Source: Parendozoicomonas haliclonae (GTDB taxonomy: Bacteria > Pseudomonadota > Gammaproteobacteria > Pseudomonadales > Endozoicomonadaceae). From it: DNA of 64,000 nt. The stretch is taken from contig NZ_FWPT01000005.1 in NCBI RefSeq assembly GCF_900174585.1, forward strand, positions 1 through 64,000, read 5' to 3'. A program made the translations under genes and the position numbers. Each line of letters begins with the position of its first letter. The first letter of the stretch is position 1. Shown one piece after another: positions 52,101 through 59,909 of the stretch. Under the pieces are notes generated by a model, which was given only the letters and a program-made list of their open reading frames with translations, did not search any database and was not told the origin of the DNA.

Positions 52101-54475
52101 TCGGTGCTACTACACCACTGCTGGCTCAGATCTCCTCACCGGGTGGAACCACCGTCAAGAACGGCGATGATCCTTACGATATGCAGGCGCTGGCGGATGT
52201 GCTGCAACCCTATGTCGATCAGCTGATGGAACAGGGAGTGAACAAGATTATTCTGGTCTCTCACCTGCAGCAGATCGCTCTGGAGAAAGAACTGGTGCAG
52301 CTTCTGCATGGCGTGGATGTGGTGATTGCCGGTGGCTCCGATACTCTGCAGGCCGACGAAACCGATGTGCTGCACGACGGCGATACGGCGGTTGAGGACT
52401 ATCCGTTTACCACTACCAATGCCGATGGTGATCCGGCGGTTATCGTGAGTACCGATGGTCAGTACAGCTATGTGGGCCGGCTGGTGATCGACTTTGATGC
52501 CGAAGGCAGGATCATTCTTGATGAGAATGGTGAAGCGACCGATGTAGACGTCAGCGGTGCGTATGCGGCTACGGATGACACGGTTGAACAGCTTTGGGGT
52601 TCTGAGGATGCCTTTGCCGAGGGCACGAAAGGTGATCTGGTTCAGGATCTGACCGATGCCGTGCAGGATATTGTTGAGGAGAAAGACAGCAATATTCTGG
52701 GCCGTACCGATGTGTTCCTGGAAGGGCGCAGGGAAGAGGTACGTACTGAAGAGACCAATATCGGTAATCTGACTGCTGATGCCAATCTCGCCGCTGCCCA
52801 GGCTTACGACAGCAGCGTGATGGTTTCGATCAAGAATGGCGGCGGTATCCGTGCACCGATCGGTTCCATTGTGGGCGAGGCCGATGGCAGCTACAGCGAG
52901 CAGCCTCCGGAGGCAAATCCGGCCACCGGCAAACAGGCCGGGGATATCTCCCAGCTGGATATCGAGAACACCCTGAAATTCAATAACGGCCTGACACTGA
53001 TGACTCTGACCGCTGAACAGCTGGTCGCAGTGCTGGAGCACGGTGTGGCTGCATCTGGCGAGGGCCAGACTCCGGGCCAGTTTGCCCAGGTTAGTGGTAT
53101 CCACTTCAGCTTTGATACGACGCTGGAAGCGGGTTCCCGTATCCGCTCTGCTGCGATTGTTAACGAGCAGGGTGAGATCGTGCAGGTGCTGGTGGAGAAT
53201 GGCGAGCTGGCTGTTGCAGCGGATATGGCGATCCGGATCGTGACACTCAACTTCCTGGCTGATGGTGGTGATGGTTATCCGTTTGCGGAAGGAACCGATG
53301 TCGTTCATCTCGGTGATGTTCTGACCGACACCGGTGCCTCGGACTTTGCTGCACCGGGCAGTGAACAGGATGCCCTGGCCGAGTATCTGCTGGCCAACTT
53401 CAGTGATCAGCCCTATCAGGCTGAAGATACCTCAGCTGCAGATGATACCCGCATCCAGAATCTGGCCGAGCGGGAAGATACTGTGCTGCAGGGGCCGAAG
53501 GTGGAAACCGATGGCAGCCGTGACGGCATGCTGGTGGGAGCAGCGGGTAATGATCGCCTGTACGGTGAAGCCGGCGATGATCGTCTTGACGGTATGGGCG
53601 GCGATGATCTGCTTGAAGGTGGCAGCGGCGATGACTGGCTCTTCGGTCGTGAGGGTGACGATACTTTGCGTGGCGACAGCGGAAATGACTGGCTGTATGC
53701 CGGAGCCGGGAAGGATGAAGTCCAGGGCGGCAGCGGTAATGATTACCTGTTCGGAGAAAACGGCAATGATCGTCTGTATGGCGAGCAGGGGAATGATGAG
53801 CTGAACGGCGGCAAAGGCAATGACCTTCTTCACGGCGGTTCCGGTAACGATTATCTGGTGGGTGGTAACGGGCAGGATCAGCTGTTTGGCGCCGAAGGTG
53901 ATGATGACCTGATGGGCGGTAAAGGCAACGATCTGCTGGATGGTGGTTCAGGGCATGATTATCTGGCCGGTGGCTCAGGCAATGACCAGCTGTTTGGTGA
54001 AGACGGCAACGATGAGCTGGATGGCGGCAAGGGCCATGATGTGCTGATCGGCAATGTCGGCCATGATCAGCTGCAAGGCGGTCAGGGTGATGACGAGCTT
54101 TGGGGCGGCAGCCACAATGACCGTCTGGAAGGCGGAGCCGGTGACGATCGCCTTCTCGGTGGCAGTGGTAATGACTACTTGGCAGCGGGTGCCGGGGATG
54201 ACTGGCTGCTGGGTGGTTCCGGCCGGGATATCTTCGATCTGGTTGCTGCTTCAGGCCACAACACTGTGCGTGACTTTGAAGCGGGCAGTGATCGTCTGTT
54301 GCTTAACGGTCTCGACTTCACCACGCTGGATGATGTGCGCAATGCCTCAACCGAACAGGGCCGTAATCTGGTGATTGCGCTGGACGACAGTGGTGATAAT
54401 ACCCTGACGCTGATTGGTACTTCACTGGATGATCTGGATGATAACAATGTGGGCTGGGAGCAGCCGGTTGTTTGA
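49196..54475 (+). CDS. giant RTX exoprotein: nuclease plus 5'-nucleotidase
   Basis: The protein has 1759 residues and no signal peptide, as expected of type I substrates. Residues 1-200 resemble a lamin-tail-like domain (INEFVFDHKGTDTNEFIEVL). About 215-465 are OB-like domains of ExeM-type nucleases. From 475 an endonuclease/exonuclease/phosphatase domain has VASYNVENLDAQDAD, LALQEIQDN, LGDFNSFEW (about 669) and SDHDPLVAKV (about 746). From 765 a 5'-nucleotidase has LQILHASDLEGG, SAGDNY, LGNHEFDVG (about 875) and a C-terminal nucleotidase domain with SIKNGGGIRAPIG. Residues ~1444-1677 hold 26 uninterrupted RTX nonapeptides (GGxGNDxLx), which bind calcium, followed by a C-terminal export signal region. 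It could cut extracellular DNA and strip the phosphate. Confidence 0.9.
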   Translation: MAAKSPVINEFVFDHKGTDTNEFIEVLGDPLTDYSNLWLLTIEGDSSSSNLGKITNAFQLGSTDEGGFWTIEANNQLQNGTETILLVEGFTGSKGDSVDTDLDGELDSSLPFTNVVDSVAKLDSNGQGFTYSPAVLTPGFDGISYEVGGASRINGEDTDTANDFVRNDYDGDGLLDGAPAAEEGEVINTPGAANDVPDSTGPTDPTDPTGPAVKAIYEIQGRGHTSEYVGQLVATAGIVTAVDANGFYLQGEGDGDIATSDALFVFTNSTPTVSVGDSITLKGEVAEYIPGGASTGNLSTTQLTSINDLVVVSSGNALPDAVVIGEGGRELPTENVDDDGLTSYDPETDGIDFFESLEGMRVTIQDAKAVSATNKYGEIFTVADNGDNATGTNDRGGLALGENDLNPERVQIQFDNDLLPGGQVDVNVGDQLGNVTGVLDYNFGNYEVKATEAITVTPSGLQKDMTALTGSANELTVASYNVENLDAQDADARFEQLAQQIINNLGNPDILALQEIQDNDGASDSGNPSADQTWQKLIDAIEAAGGPSYEVVQLDPANNADGGQPGGNIRVGYLYNPDRVDYVEDSAVKLTDSAFDGTRKPLYAQFEFNGETVDLVNVHLSSKYGSTPVYGAEQPFINNGYEERMEQAQAINNFVDGILAENADANVMVLGDFNSFEWEGPADVIEGEDAENVMTNLIDGLSENVHTYNFQGNAQVLDQVLVSNNLAGSAELDIVHINSEFADQASDHDPLVAKVTIGEPAVEDDTFTLQILHASDLEGGVEAIGSAANFAAIVDHLEDTYSNSITLSAGDNYLTGPFFSASEDRSVFRDSDVFNDFYNSLYGLSGDESYQGLREGGGRVDISIMNAIGFDAAALGNHEFDVGTSVLADLLAPQYKGDGLADDRWVGSQFPYLSANLDFSNDPNLSGLATDEILPADAFLSGPAQNGQSVPKIAPATILEEGGEKIGVIGATTPLLAQISSPGGTTVKNGDDPYDMQALADVLQPYVDQLMEQGVNKIILVSHLQQIALEKELVQLLHGVDVVIAGGSDTLQADETDVLHDGDTAVEDYPFTTTNADGDPAVIVSTDGQYSYVGRLVIDFDAEGRIILDENGEATDVDVSGAYAATDDTVEQLWGSEDAFAEGTKGDLVQDLTDAVQDIVEEKDSNILGRTDVFLEGRREEVRTEETNIGNLTADANLAAAQAYDSSVMVSIKNGGGIRAPIGSIVGEADGSYSEQPPEANPATGKQAGDISQLDIENTLKFNNGLTLMTLTAEQLVAVLEHGVAASGEGQTPGQFAQVSGIHFSFDTTLEAGSRIRSAAIVNEQGEIVQVLVENGELAVAADMAIRIVTLNFLADGGDGYPFAEGTDVVHLGDVLTDTGASDFAAPGSEQDALAEYLLANFSDQPYQAEDTSAADDTRIQNLAEREDTVLQGPKVETDGSRDGMLVGAAGNDRLYGEAGDDRLDGMGGDDLLEGGSGDDWLFGREGDDTLRGDSGNDWLYAGAGKDEVQGGSGNDYLFGENGNDRLYGEQGNDELNGGKGNDLLHGGSGNDYLVGGNGQDQLFGAEGDDDLMGGKGNDLLDGGSGHDYLAGGSGNDQLFGEDGNDELDGGKGHDVLIGNVGHDQLQGGQGDDELWGGSHNDRLEGGAGDDRLLGGSGNDYLAAGAGDDWLLGGSGRDIFDLVAASGHNTVRDFEAGSDRLLLNGLDFTTLDDVRNASTEQGRNLVIALDDSGDNTLTLIGTSLDDLDDNNVGWEQPVV

Positions 54476-54501
54476 TTTTGGAGTGATAGTGAGTGATAAG
54501 G

Positions 54502-54525
54502 AACCGGGGGCTTAAGTCCCCGGTT
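54502..54525 (+). terminator. hairpin after RTX gene
   Basis: AACCGGGG and CCCCGGTT pair around an 8-base loop, with few trailing T. Likely end of the RTX transcript. Confidence 0.55.
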
Positions 54526-54588
54526 TACGTCACTGCTTAAGAGTTATATTTTATGTGTGATAGTAGGAATAATTACTTCAGAATGAGT

Positions 54589-54990
54589 TCAGACCTCATA
54601 GACTTTAGCTCGAATAAATGAGGAAAATGTATTGAAAGTCTTCTTGCTGCTCATGTCAGCGGGGTCTATTTCAACGACTGACCACATATTGTCCATGTCA
54701 AACCCAGAACAGTAACCCTGCATATCGTCACCGAAAATAATAGTATTACCGATAAGATCTGCTGTTGATTCGTCATAGATTTCATCAAGCGATACAACTG
54801 CATTATATATGATGAAAGATGCTTTTTTTATTTCCCCACAGCCTATTTCCAATAAAAAAGAAGTGTAGTCATCTGGTAAGCCTGGGTAGACGGCTCTCAA
54901 CTTTTGAATTATTTCTATATCAACTCGCTCAAAGTTTTCAAGTCTACCCCCTGCTTGAACCTCCGATATGAGATCATCATATGCACCCAT
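54589..54990 (-). CDS. SUKH/SMI1-KNR4-like immunity protein
   Basis: The protein has 133 residues, ATG behind AAGGTG. The pattern LRAVYPGLPDDYTSFLLEIG followed by CGEI is the SMI1/KNR4 (SUKH) signature, common in immunity proteins against nuclease and other polymorphic toxins. It lies downstream of the nuclease-toxin/YezG-like pair, but a terminator separates them, so it may be a separately expressed spare immunity gene. Confidence 0.7.
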   Translation of the reverse strand: MGAYDDLISEVQAGGRLENFERVDIEIIQKLRAVYPGLPDDYTSFLLEIGCGEIKKASFIIYNAVVSLDEIYDESTADLIGNTIIFGDDMQGYCSGFDMDNMWSVVEIDPADMSSKKTFNTFSSFIRAKVYEV

Positions 54991-55017
54991 ATTTTCACCT
55001 TTTTACCCTCAGAGGGA

Positions 55018-55047
55018 AAAGCCACTTGCTCTTAAACGAGTGGCTTT
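55018..55047 (-). terminator. terminator after the YezG-like immunity gene
   Basis: AAAGCCACTTG (55018-55028) and CGAGTGGCTTT (55037-55047) pair with one wobble around 8 bases; on the minus strand the stem is followed by TTTT. Confidence 0.65.
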
Positions 55048-55092
55048 AGTTAATGGGGGTGTTATCTTTGAGTTGATGTTAATTGCTACGTT

Positions 55093-55485
55093 TTAGTCGA
55101 AGACCGGTCGTAAATGCTCTCGCATATCTATGATGTTTTTCGGGTTGATTGACCAGCGTTCAGGGTTATCAAACTCGAAATTGATTTTAATTCTGTTCTG
55201 TTTGCTTTCCATTTGAATAAGCAACTGTTTAAAGCTTTCACCATATTGCTGTCTGACCTTCTCTCTTAATGTTATAATCTTGTCATCTAGTCTCAGGGGA
55301 TCGTCTTCAATCTCTGCACTTGCGGGAGATATTTCGTCGTCAATGTATAAAAAACCACTATTAGCAATATGGTTGTCAGAAATATCAAAAACAAAAGAAA
55401 CAAAATCCCATTTAGACTCCATAACATCTTCGCACTGAAGGATCATTGCGCCAATCTCTAAAACTATTTTGTCATCGATTTTCAT
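55093..55485 (-). CDS. YezG/DUF600-like immunity protein
   Basis: The protein has 130 residues, ATG behind AGGAAATGAT. The pattern resembles YezG (DUF600) antitoxins: a helix followed by WDFVSFVFDISDNHIANSGF, a long helix ITLREKVRQQYGESFKQLLI and IKINFEFDNPERW. YezG neutralises a LXG-family nuclease toxin in Bacillus. Here the gene starts one base after the stop of a nuclease-type toxin, the expected cognate position. Confidence 0.65.
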   Translation of the reverse strand: MKIDDKIVLEIGAMILQCEDVMESKWDFVSFVFDISDNHIANSGFLYIDDEISPASAEIEDDPLRLDDKIITLREKVRQQYGESFKQLLIQMESKQNRIKINFEFDNPERWSINPKNIIDMREHLRPVFD

Positions 55486-55486
55486 A

Positions 55487-56527
55487 TCATTTCCTGAAAG
55501 ATTTCATGTCGTTTTTTGAAACTCGTGTATATGTTTCACCCAATGTGTTGCTGAAGCACTCTCTGCGTTTAAACACCGCTTTTCCAGTTGCCGGGTCAAT
55601 TACAGTGTATTTGGCTACTATATCTGTAGGGCGTTTTGATCCAGGGGGGTGAAGAGTTACTTTGAGTTTTACTTGGAACCCTTCGCTAGTCCAATCAGCC
55701 CACTCATTTTCCATCTTCTTGTATGCGCTGCGGTTCAGATTGGAATTTTGAGGGAACAGGTTTTTCTCGCCCTGATCTGACATAAACCGATGACCTAACA
55801 TATGTCCACCATCATCATCGTCTAAACGTGCATCACCGCCCACATTTTTCTGTAGAGCCTTCTCCTCTGAGGAGCGTTTTGAATCATATGTGGAATCGAG
55901 TCTGGCTTCTACTGATATAGGTTTTCCTGCTTCATCCAAGGTCCAGGTTGCAGTATTGGTCCCATAGGACTCTTTTATCGTTTTTCTTGCGGGTTTTGGC
56001 GGTTCATTTGTGTGATAAGCTGATCCTTCGGTCTCATATAGTTCTAGTTGAGAAGAACCGATACCCGATTGGTATGTGATACTTGTAGTAGCTGGGGGCT
56101 TCTTCTTGCCGTTAAGTCTTTCTACATCACCAAAAAGCTCTCCAATCTTTCTCAGCTTTTCCATTAACTTGGTTTTGCTACCCGCACTGGCAATCACGCC
56201 AACGCCCCCAGTCAGTGCTGCCAGAATAATGGTCAACAACACTTCAAAGGCGGCCGAACCGGCCAATTCAGCCATTTCAAGACTATGCTGGGCACGGGCG
56301 TAGTCTTTTGCAAAGCGGGTGATCAGTTTTTTACTGCGTTCGTCTTCCCATAAAAACCGGGCCAGATCCCATGCTTCGGAAAACAGTTCCGGGGTAATGT
56401 GTTTGGGATCAAATCCGAGCGCTTCAACCAGTTCCTTGTATTCAGCTTCACGCCACTCTGAATAAAAGGTTCGTCCCCAATCCTCAAAGGCGCTGGTGCG
56501 TACGGCGACCAGGGCGGCATCAGCCAT
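55487..56527 (-). CDS. polymorphic nuclease toxin, C-terminal part (5' part frameshifted)
   Basis: There are 346 residues from the ATG at 56527, but the same frame continues upstream without a start (GVHLQRFGAGLYEAGKSLLV), so this is the 3' part of a longer gene. A helical N-terminal part is followed by a hydrophobic glycine-rich segment (FEVLLTIILAALTGGVGVIA) and a linker. The last ~110 residues carry DDGGHMLGHRF and NLFPQNSNLNRSAYKKMENE, matching DNA/RNA non-specific endonucleases of the Endonuclease_NS_2 type (His in GGH as the likely general base). The immunity gene is 1 bp downstream. Contact-dependent or type VI delivery is inferred. Confidence 0.7.
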   Translation of the reverse strand: MADAALVAVRTSAFEDWGRTFYSEWREAEYKELVEALGFDPKHITPELFSEAWDLARFLWEDERSKKLITRFAKDYARAQHSLEMAELAGSAAFEVLLTIILAALTGGVGVIASAGSKTKLMEKLRKIGELFGDVERLNGKKKPPATTSITYQSGIGSSQLELYETEGSAYHTNEPPKPARKTIKESYGTNTATWTLDEAGKPISVEARLDSTYDSKRSSEEKALQKNVGGDARLDDDDGGHMLGHRFMSDQGEKNLFPQNSNLNRSAYKKMENEWADWTSEGFQVKLKVTLHPPGSKRPTDIVAKYTVIDPATGKAVFKRRECFSNTLGETYTRVSKNDMKSFRK

Positions 56528-57060
56528 GCGTTCCAGTTGTTTGTGGGCGGAAATGACATCGTGGACATCGTTGGCCCAGACCAGCAGGGATTTTCCCGCC
56601 TCGTAAAGGCCTGCGCCGAATCGTTGTAGATGAACGCCTGCCTTTTCAGGTTGGAACGTTCCTGATGCTTTTTTTCAATGGCAGTGGCTTCTGCCTTCTC
56701 GGTTGAGATAATTTGGCCGAGCTGGCTCTGAATTGCGGTATAGGTGGCATCCAGTTGCTGTTTCCGCCTGGCAAGACCTGGATCTACGGCATAAACGCGA
56801 AGCTCACCAGAGCTGAGCCTGGCTATCAGGGCATCCCTTGGGCTTACGGCTCTGGAGTGGCTTTGCCTGATGGAATTGGGTTTGATCTGGTTGATTGTGT
56901 GCTTGCTATGGGAATCCAGATCAAAGATAAAACGAAACGCTCTCCCTTTGTCGTTAATGGGAAGGCGTTCATAGCCTGTAACCATGGACTTATTGGTGAT
57001 AAGGAAGTGGTCACCGTAGAGATTTCGTACGCGTATCTGTGTGCGGTCATCCTGAAGCAC
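56528..57060 (-). pseudogene. 5' part of the nuclease toxin gene, frameshifted
   Basis: In another frame the minus strand reads TQIRVRNLYGDHFLITNKSM onwards to ATAIEKKHQERSNLKRQAFI, then loses sense about 56605-56632. At that point the frame of the downstream toxin part takes over (QRFGAGLYEAGKSLLVWAND). One indel therefore splits the gene, either a real mutation or a sequencing error. The extreme 5' end is also broken by a 126-bp insertion at 57044-57169. A related fragment occurs at 59609-59866. Confidence 0.6.
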
Positions 57061-57176
57061 AATGGATATCCCTGAGTTTTTGCGTTGTTTTTATTGATTC
57101 TGGTACCCGACAGAACATCCATAATCTGTGGGTTTAATTATTAGAGGCTATTGAACCAGAAACGAATGGCTGTGTG
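57044..57176. other. 126-bp insertion with 7-bp direct repeat in toxin 5' region
   Basis: Compared with the similar sequence at 59691-59815, the copy here is interrupted after CTGTGTG (57037-57043) and resumes after a second CTGTGTG (57170-57176). The 126 bases between have no counterpart. A 7-bp flanking repeat looks like a target duplication, but the insert has no obvious terminal inverted repeats. Deletion in the other copy is the alternative. Confidence 0.5.
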
Positions 57177-57568
57177 TAGCCGACACGGGCTGAATATGTG
57201 AATTCAGCGGTATTTCAGTTGCATCTAACCTGAGTGTGTCTGTTTGGTCGCAATAGTAATGACTACTAGGGATGGTATGAATAAGCCTCTGAGATTCAGC
57301 TAATCCATCAGCAGTGATTCTCAGCTTTTCCGACTGGGAGTACTCGTACTCACAAAAACGACGCTAAACTCATAAAGATAAGTTTCGATCCCGATTGGAA
57401 AAGCTATGTTCCATACTTGTGATTGGAAGTCGATATCGAGCCGCATTACCCCAAGCTTGGTAGAGGTCGACGCGCATATGATGGGATATAACAAACCCAC
57501 CCACTTCTTCGTGTGTTCAAGCGCTGGTATGAGGTGAATCCGGCAGAATAGCGCCGGCAATATCGACA
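57177..57568. other. gene-poor segment with decayed sequence
   Basis: The first ~40 bases continue the repeat shared with 59784-59820. From ~57300 to 57560 the plus strand can be read with stops as fragments such as FDPDWKSYVPYL and LEVDIEPHYPKLGRGRRAYD, which looks like a degenerate coding remnant I cannot name. The 79-codon minus frame there lacks a ribosome site. Confidence 0.35.
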
Positions 57569-57607
57569 GAAAAAAAGGAAACAGGAGGCTGCAGGAACAA
57601 CCTCCTG
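57569..57607 (-). terminator. rho-independent terminator after SUMF1-fold gene
   Basis: On the minus strand CAGGAGG (57607-57601) pairs with CCTCCTG (57588-57582), followed by TTTCCTTTTTTTC. Confidence 0.75.
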
Positions 57608-57625
57608 ATAGGTCTGTTTATCGAA

Positions 57626-58447
57626 TCAGTTCACACTGCTTGCGCAGCGGAAACCAATCACATAACCCTGCCCTTTAGGCGCATAACCAAAACGCAATGT
57701 ACTGGCCAGACCACCATCGGTTCGCATAGTCCAGGCACCACCACGGATGGTTTTAAAGGTGCCGTTAGCCGGACCTTTGGTGTTGGCTTTTTTCGCAGCG
57801 GGCTTGCCGTAGAACTCCGGGTCATACCAGTCAGAAGTCCATTCCCACAGGTTCCCGGCCATACCGACAGCACCATAAGGTGAAGCACCGGCCACCTCAG
57901 CATGATCAACCGGGGTGGTAGTTCCACGACCACAACCGGGCATAGGCAGTCTCAGACCATTTTCATCCATAGCCGCATATTTGCAGGAAGCAGGCTCATC
58001 ACCCCAGGGGAAGACCCGTTGATCCCAGGTGCCCCGTGCAGCCTTTTCCCACTCCAACTCGGTTGGCAGACGCTTTCCTTCTTGCTCACAGAAAGTTTTC
58101 GCCTGTTGCCAATCTACACAGTTCACCGGATGGTTATCATTCCAGCTGAAGTTCCAGTTGCAGGCACCGCCAATAAATGGCTCAGTACAGTCTCCATTGG
58201 CCACACACTCCTTGTAACGACGATAAGTCACTTCGTACTTATCAATATCAAAAGCATCCACATACACGTTATGCGCAGGCTTGGTGTCGGTATCACAAAG
58301 CTCTTGGCGGGAATGGTTACAGCCCATAGTGAACGAGCCCGCAGGCACTCGCACCATGGCCTCGTCATCAAGGGCGTAGCTGGTCGAGCTGATAAATGGC
58401 AACGCGGTGACCGCCACCAGTAACAGCAGTTTCAGATAGGTTCTCAT
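57626..58447 (-). CDS. secreted SUMF1/FGE-fold protein
   Basis: The ATG at 58447 after AGGATAAGAACA gives 273 residues with a signal peptide (RTYLKLLLLVAVTALPFISS). The mature protein has the formylglycine-generating-enzyme fold: MVRVPAGSFTMGCNHSRQEL, FDIDKYEVTYRRYKECV, HPVNCVDWQQAKTFCEQEGK, RLPTELEWEKAARG and GNLWEWTSDWY, and the end RFGYAPKGQGYVIGFRC. The two active-site cysteines expected near RGGSWxC...RYR are missing (it reads RGGAWTM), so sulfatase-activating function is unlikely. Six other cysteines may form disulfides. Paralogue of the next gene. Confidence 0.82.
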   Translation of the reverse strand: MRTYLKLLLLVAVTALPFISSTSYALDDEAMVRVPAGSFTMGCNHSRQELCDTDTKPAHNVYVDAFDIDKYEVTYRRYKECVANGDCTEPFIGGACNWNFSWNDNHPVNCVDWQQAKTFCEQEGKRLPTELEWEKAARGTWDQRVFPWGDEPASCKYAAMDENGLRLPMPGCGRGTTTPVDHAEVAGASPYGAVGMAGNLWEWTSDWYDPEFYGKPAAKKANTKGPANGTFKTIRGGAWTMRTDGGLASTLRFGYAPKGQGYVIGFRCASSVN

Positions 58448-58499
58448 TGTTCTTATCCTGAAGAAAGTTTGCTGTTTGAACATCGATTAAGACATCACC

Positions 58500-59297
58500 T
58501 TACATAGCGCAACGGAAACCAACAGCCGGACTGTAGTTACCATAGGCATAAGGGAAACGCGTCACTGTTCTCAGCTCAGCAGCTTTACGGGCGTAAAGGT
58601 CGCCCCCTCTGGCGGTTTTGTACTCACCCTGTTTTGGGCCTTTTGGATTGCTGTAAGATGAGTAGTTGTAATAGAACGGGTCATACCAGTCAGCTGTCCA
58701 CTCCCACATACTGCCAGCCATATCCATGGCTCCATACGGTGATGCCCCCTTGGGCTTTGAACCCACATCATGGGGAACACCCTTACCACACCCCAGGTTT
58801 CCACCATTGGGATTATCAATCACCGCCTTGTCACAGCTTGGTGCGCTGTTCCCCCAGGGATAAAGGCTGAAAGTATTTGCCCGCGCAGCTTTCTCCCATT
58901 CCGCCTCGGTCGGTAAGCGTTTGCCGTCGTATTTACAGAAGTTGTCGGCATTCTTCCATGTCACGCAGTTCACTGGCAGCTGCTCCCGGCCTTCCCAGCC
59001 GAAATTACAACCGCCACCTATACCGAGTGGCTCACAATCGCCAGCTTCAATACACTCTTCAAAGCGACGGTAGTTCACCTCGTACTTGTCGATTTTGAAT
59101 TTCCTCACCCATACCGCATGGGCTGGTCTTTCTGTCGCATGACAGTCCGGATCAATAGACTTTTCACAGCCCATCCAGAACTGACCGGCAGGAACAGTAA
59201 CCATAGCTGCGTCATTTGTAGCATTGGCAGCAAGAACGCTAACAGACAGGCCAATGCCAGCGATAAGCAGCAGTACCTGCTTAATGATGGTATTCAC
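58500..59297 (-). CDS. secreted SUMF1/FGE-fold protein (paralogue)
   Basis: Start GTG at 59297 behind AGGAGAATCCC, a strong ribosome site, directly followed by a signal peptide (NTIIKQVLLLIAGIGLSVSV). The frame opens earlier at 59507 but without support. The protein has 265 residues with the same fold marks as its neighbour: MVTVPAGQFWMGCEKS, FKIDKYEVNYRRFEECI, LPVNCVTWKNADNFCKYDGK, RLPTEAEWEKAARA, GSMWEWTADWYDP. The active-site cysteines are again absent (ARGGDLYARKA). The two genes lie 52 bp apart and are probably co-transcribed, this one first. Role unknown; secreted partner or ligand-binding protein. Confidence 0.82.
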   Translation of the reverse strand: MNTIIKQVLLLIAGIGLSVSVLAANATNDAAMVTVPAGQFWMGCEKSIDPDCHATERPAHAVWVRKFKIDKYEVNYRRFEECIEAGDCEPLGIGGGCNFGWEGREQLPVNCVTWKNADNFCKYDGKRLPTEAEWEKAARANTFSLYPWGNSAPSCDKAVIDNPNGGNLGCGKGVPHDVGSKPKGASPYGAMDMAGSMWEWTADWYDPFYYNYSSYSNPKGPKQGEYKTARGGDLYARKAAELRTVTRFPYAYGNYSPAVGFRCAM

Positions 59298-59608
59298 GGG
59301 ATTCTCCTGTGCTTTTTTATTTTTATTGGTGTGCAGGTTTGGAAAGTGTTTACTACAAGCAGCGAAGGTGAAACTTCCGCAGGCTGCTATCAAAACAACA
59401 GTTAACCCTGCCGAATACTGAACTTCCCTGTAACGCTGTTTACATCCTGATTTAATCACACCCAAGCTGTTGTAAAAGCTTTGTGTGAAAACCAGAATAA
59501 GCAACATAAAACCTGCATGGGTATACCGGGTTGCACCTCAGCATATCCCTGCAGCACTATATCACCGAGCGTTTATTGTCCTGTATTCAGTGAACGTCAA
59601 ATCAGTAA

Positions 59609-59866
59609 TCATCCAGTGACAAAAGAAGTGTTGTCCTGTGCATAAGATAACCTCATCAAATGGTTGAGGAAGAGGCAATCTCGTCTTCTATCGTTAATCG
59701 GAAGGAGCTCATAACCAGTGATGATTGATTTATTGGTGATAAGGAAATCATCACCGTAGAGATTTCTTACACATATCTGTGTGTAGCCGACAGGAACCGA
59801 ATATGTGAATTCAGCGGTTTTTCTGCTGAAGCTGCTGAGTGTTGGAACCCCGCAATCTTCCTGCAA
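59609..59866 (-). pseudogene. orphan fragment of a toxin 5' region
   Basis: An 85-codon open frame whose middle, YTQICVRNLYGDDFLITNKS followed by IITGYELLPIND, is nearly the same as the toxin 5' part at 56950-57060. The rest is unrelated, and there is no toxin body after it. At DNA level 59691-59783 aligns without gaps to 56951-57043. It is a leftover copy, probably non-functional. The remaining part of 59298-59909 contains no gene I can support. Confidence 0.6.
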
Positions 59867-59909
59867 TATTTCTCCGTCACCCTATGGGAAACACAAGGGA
59901 GTGTAACCG

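Noticed and set aside
57321-57560. 79-codon minus-strand frame between toxin and SUMF1 genes
   Set aside because: No ribosome site or recognisable product; the opposite strand looks more like a decayed coding remnant.
57626-59297. Functional formylglycine-generating enzymes
   Set aside because: The scaffold is right but the catalytic cysteine positions are not cysteine in either protein, and no sulfatase gene is nearby.
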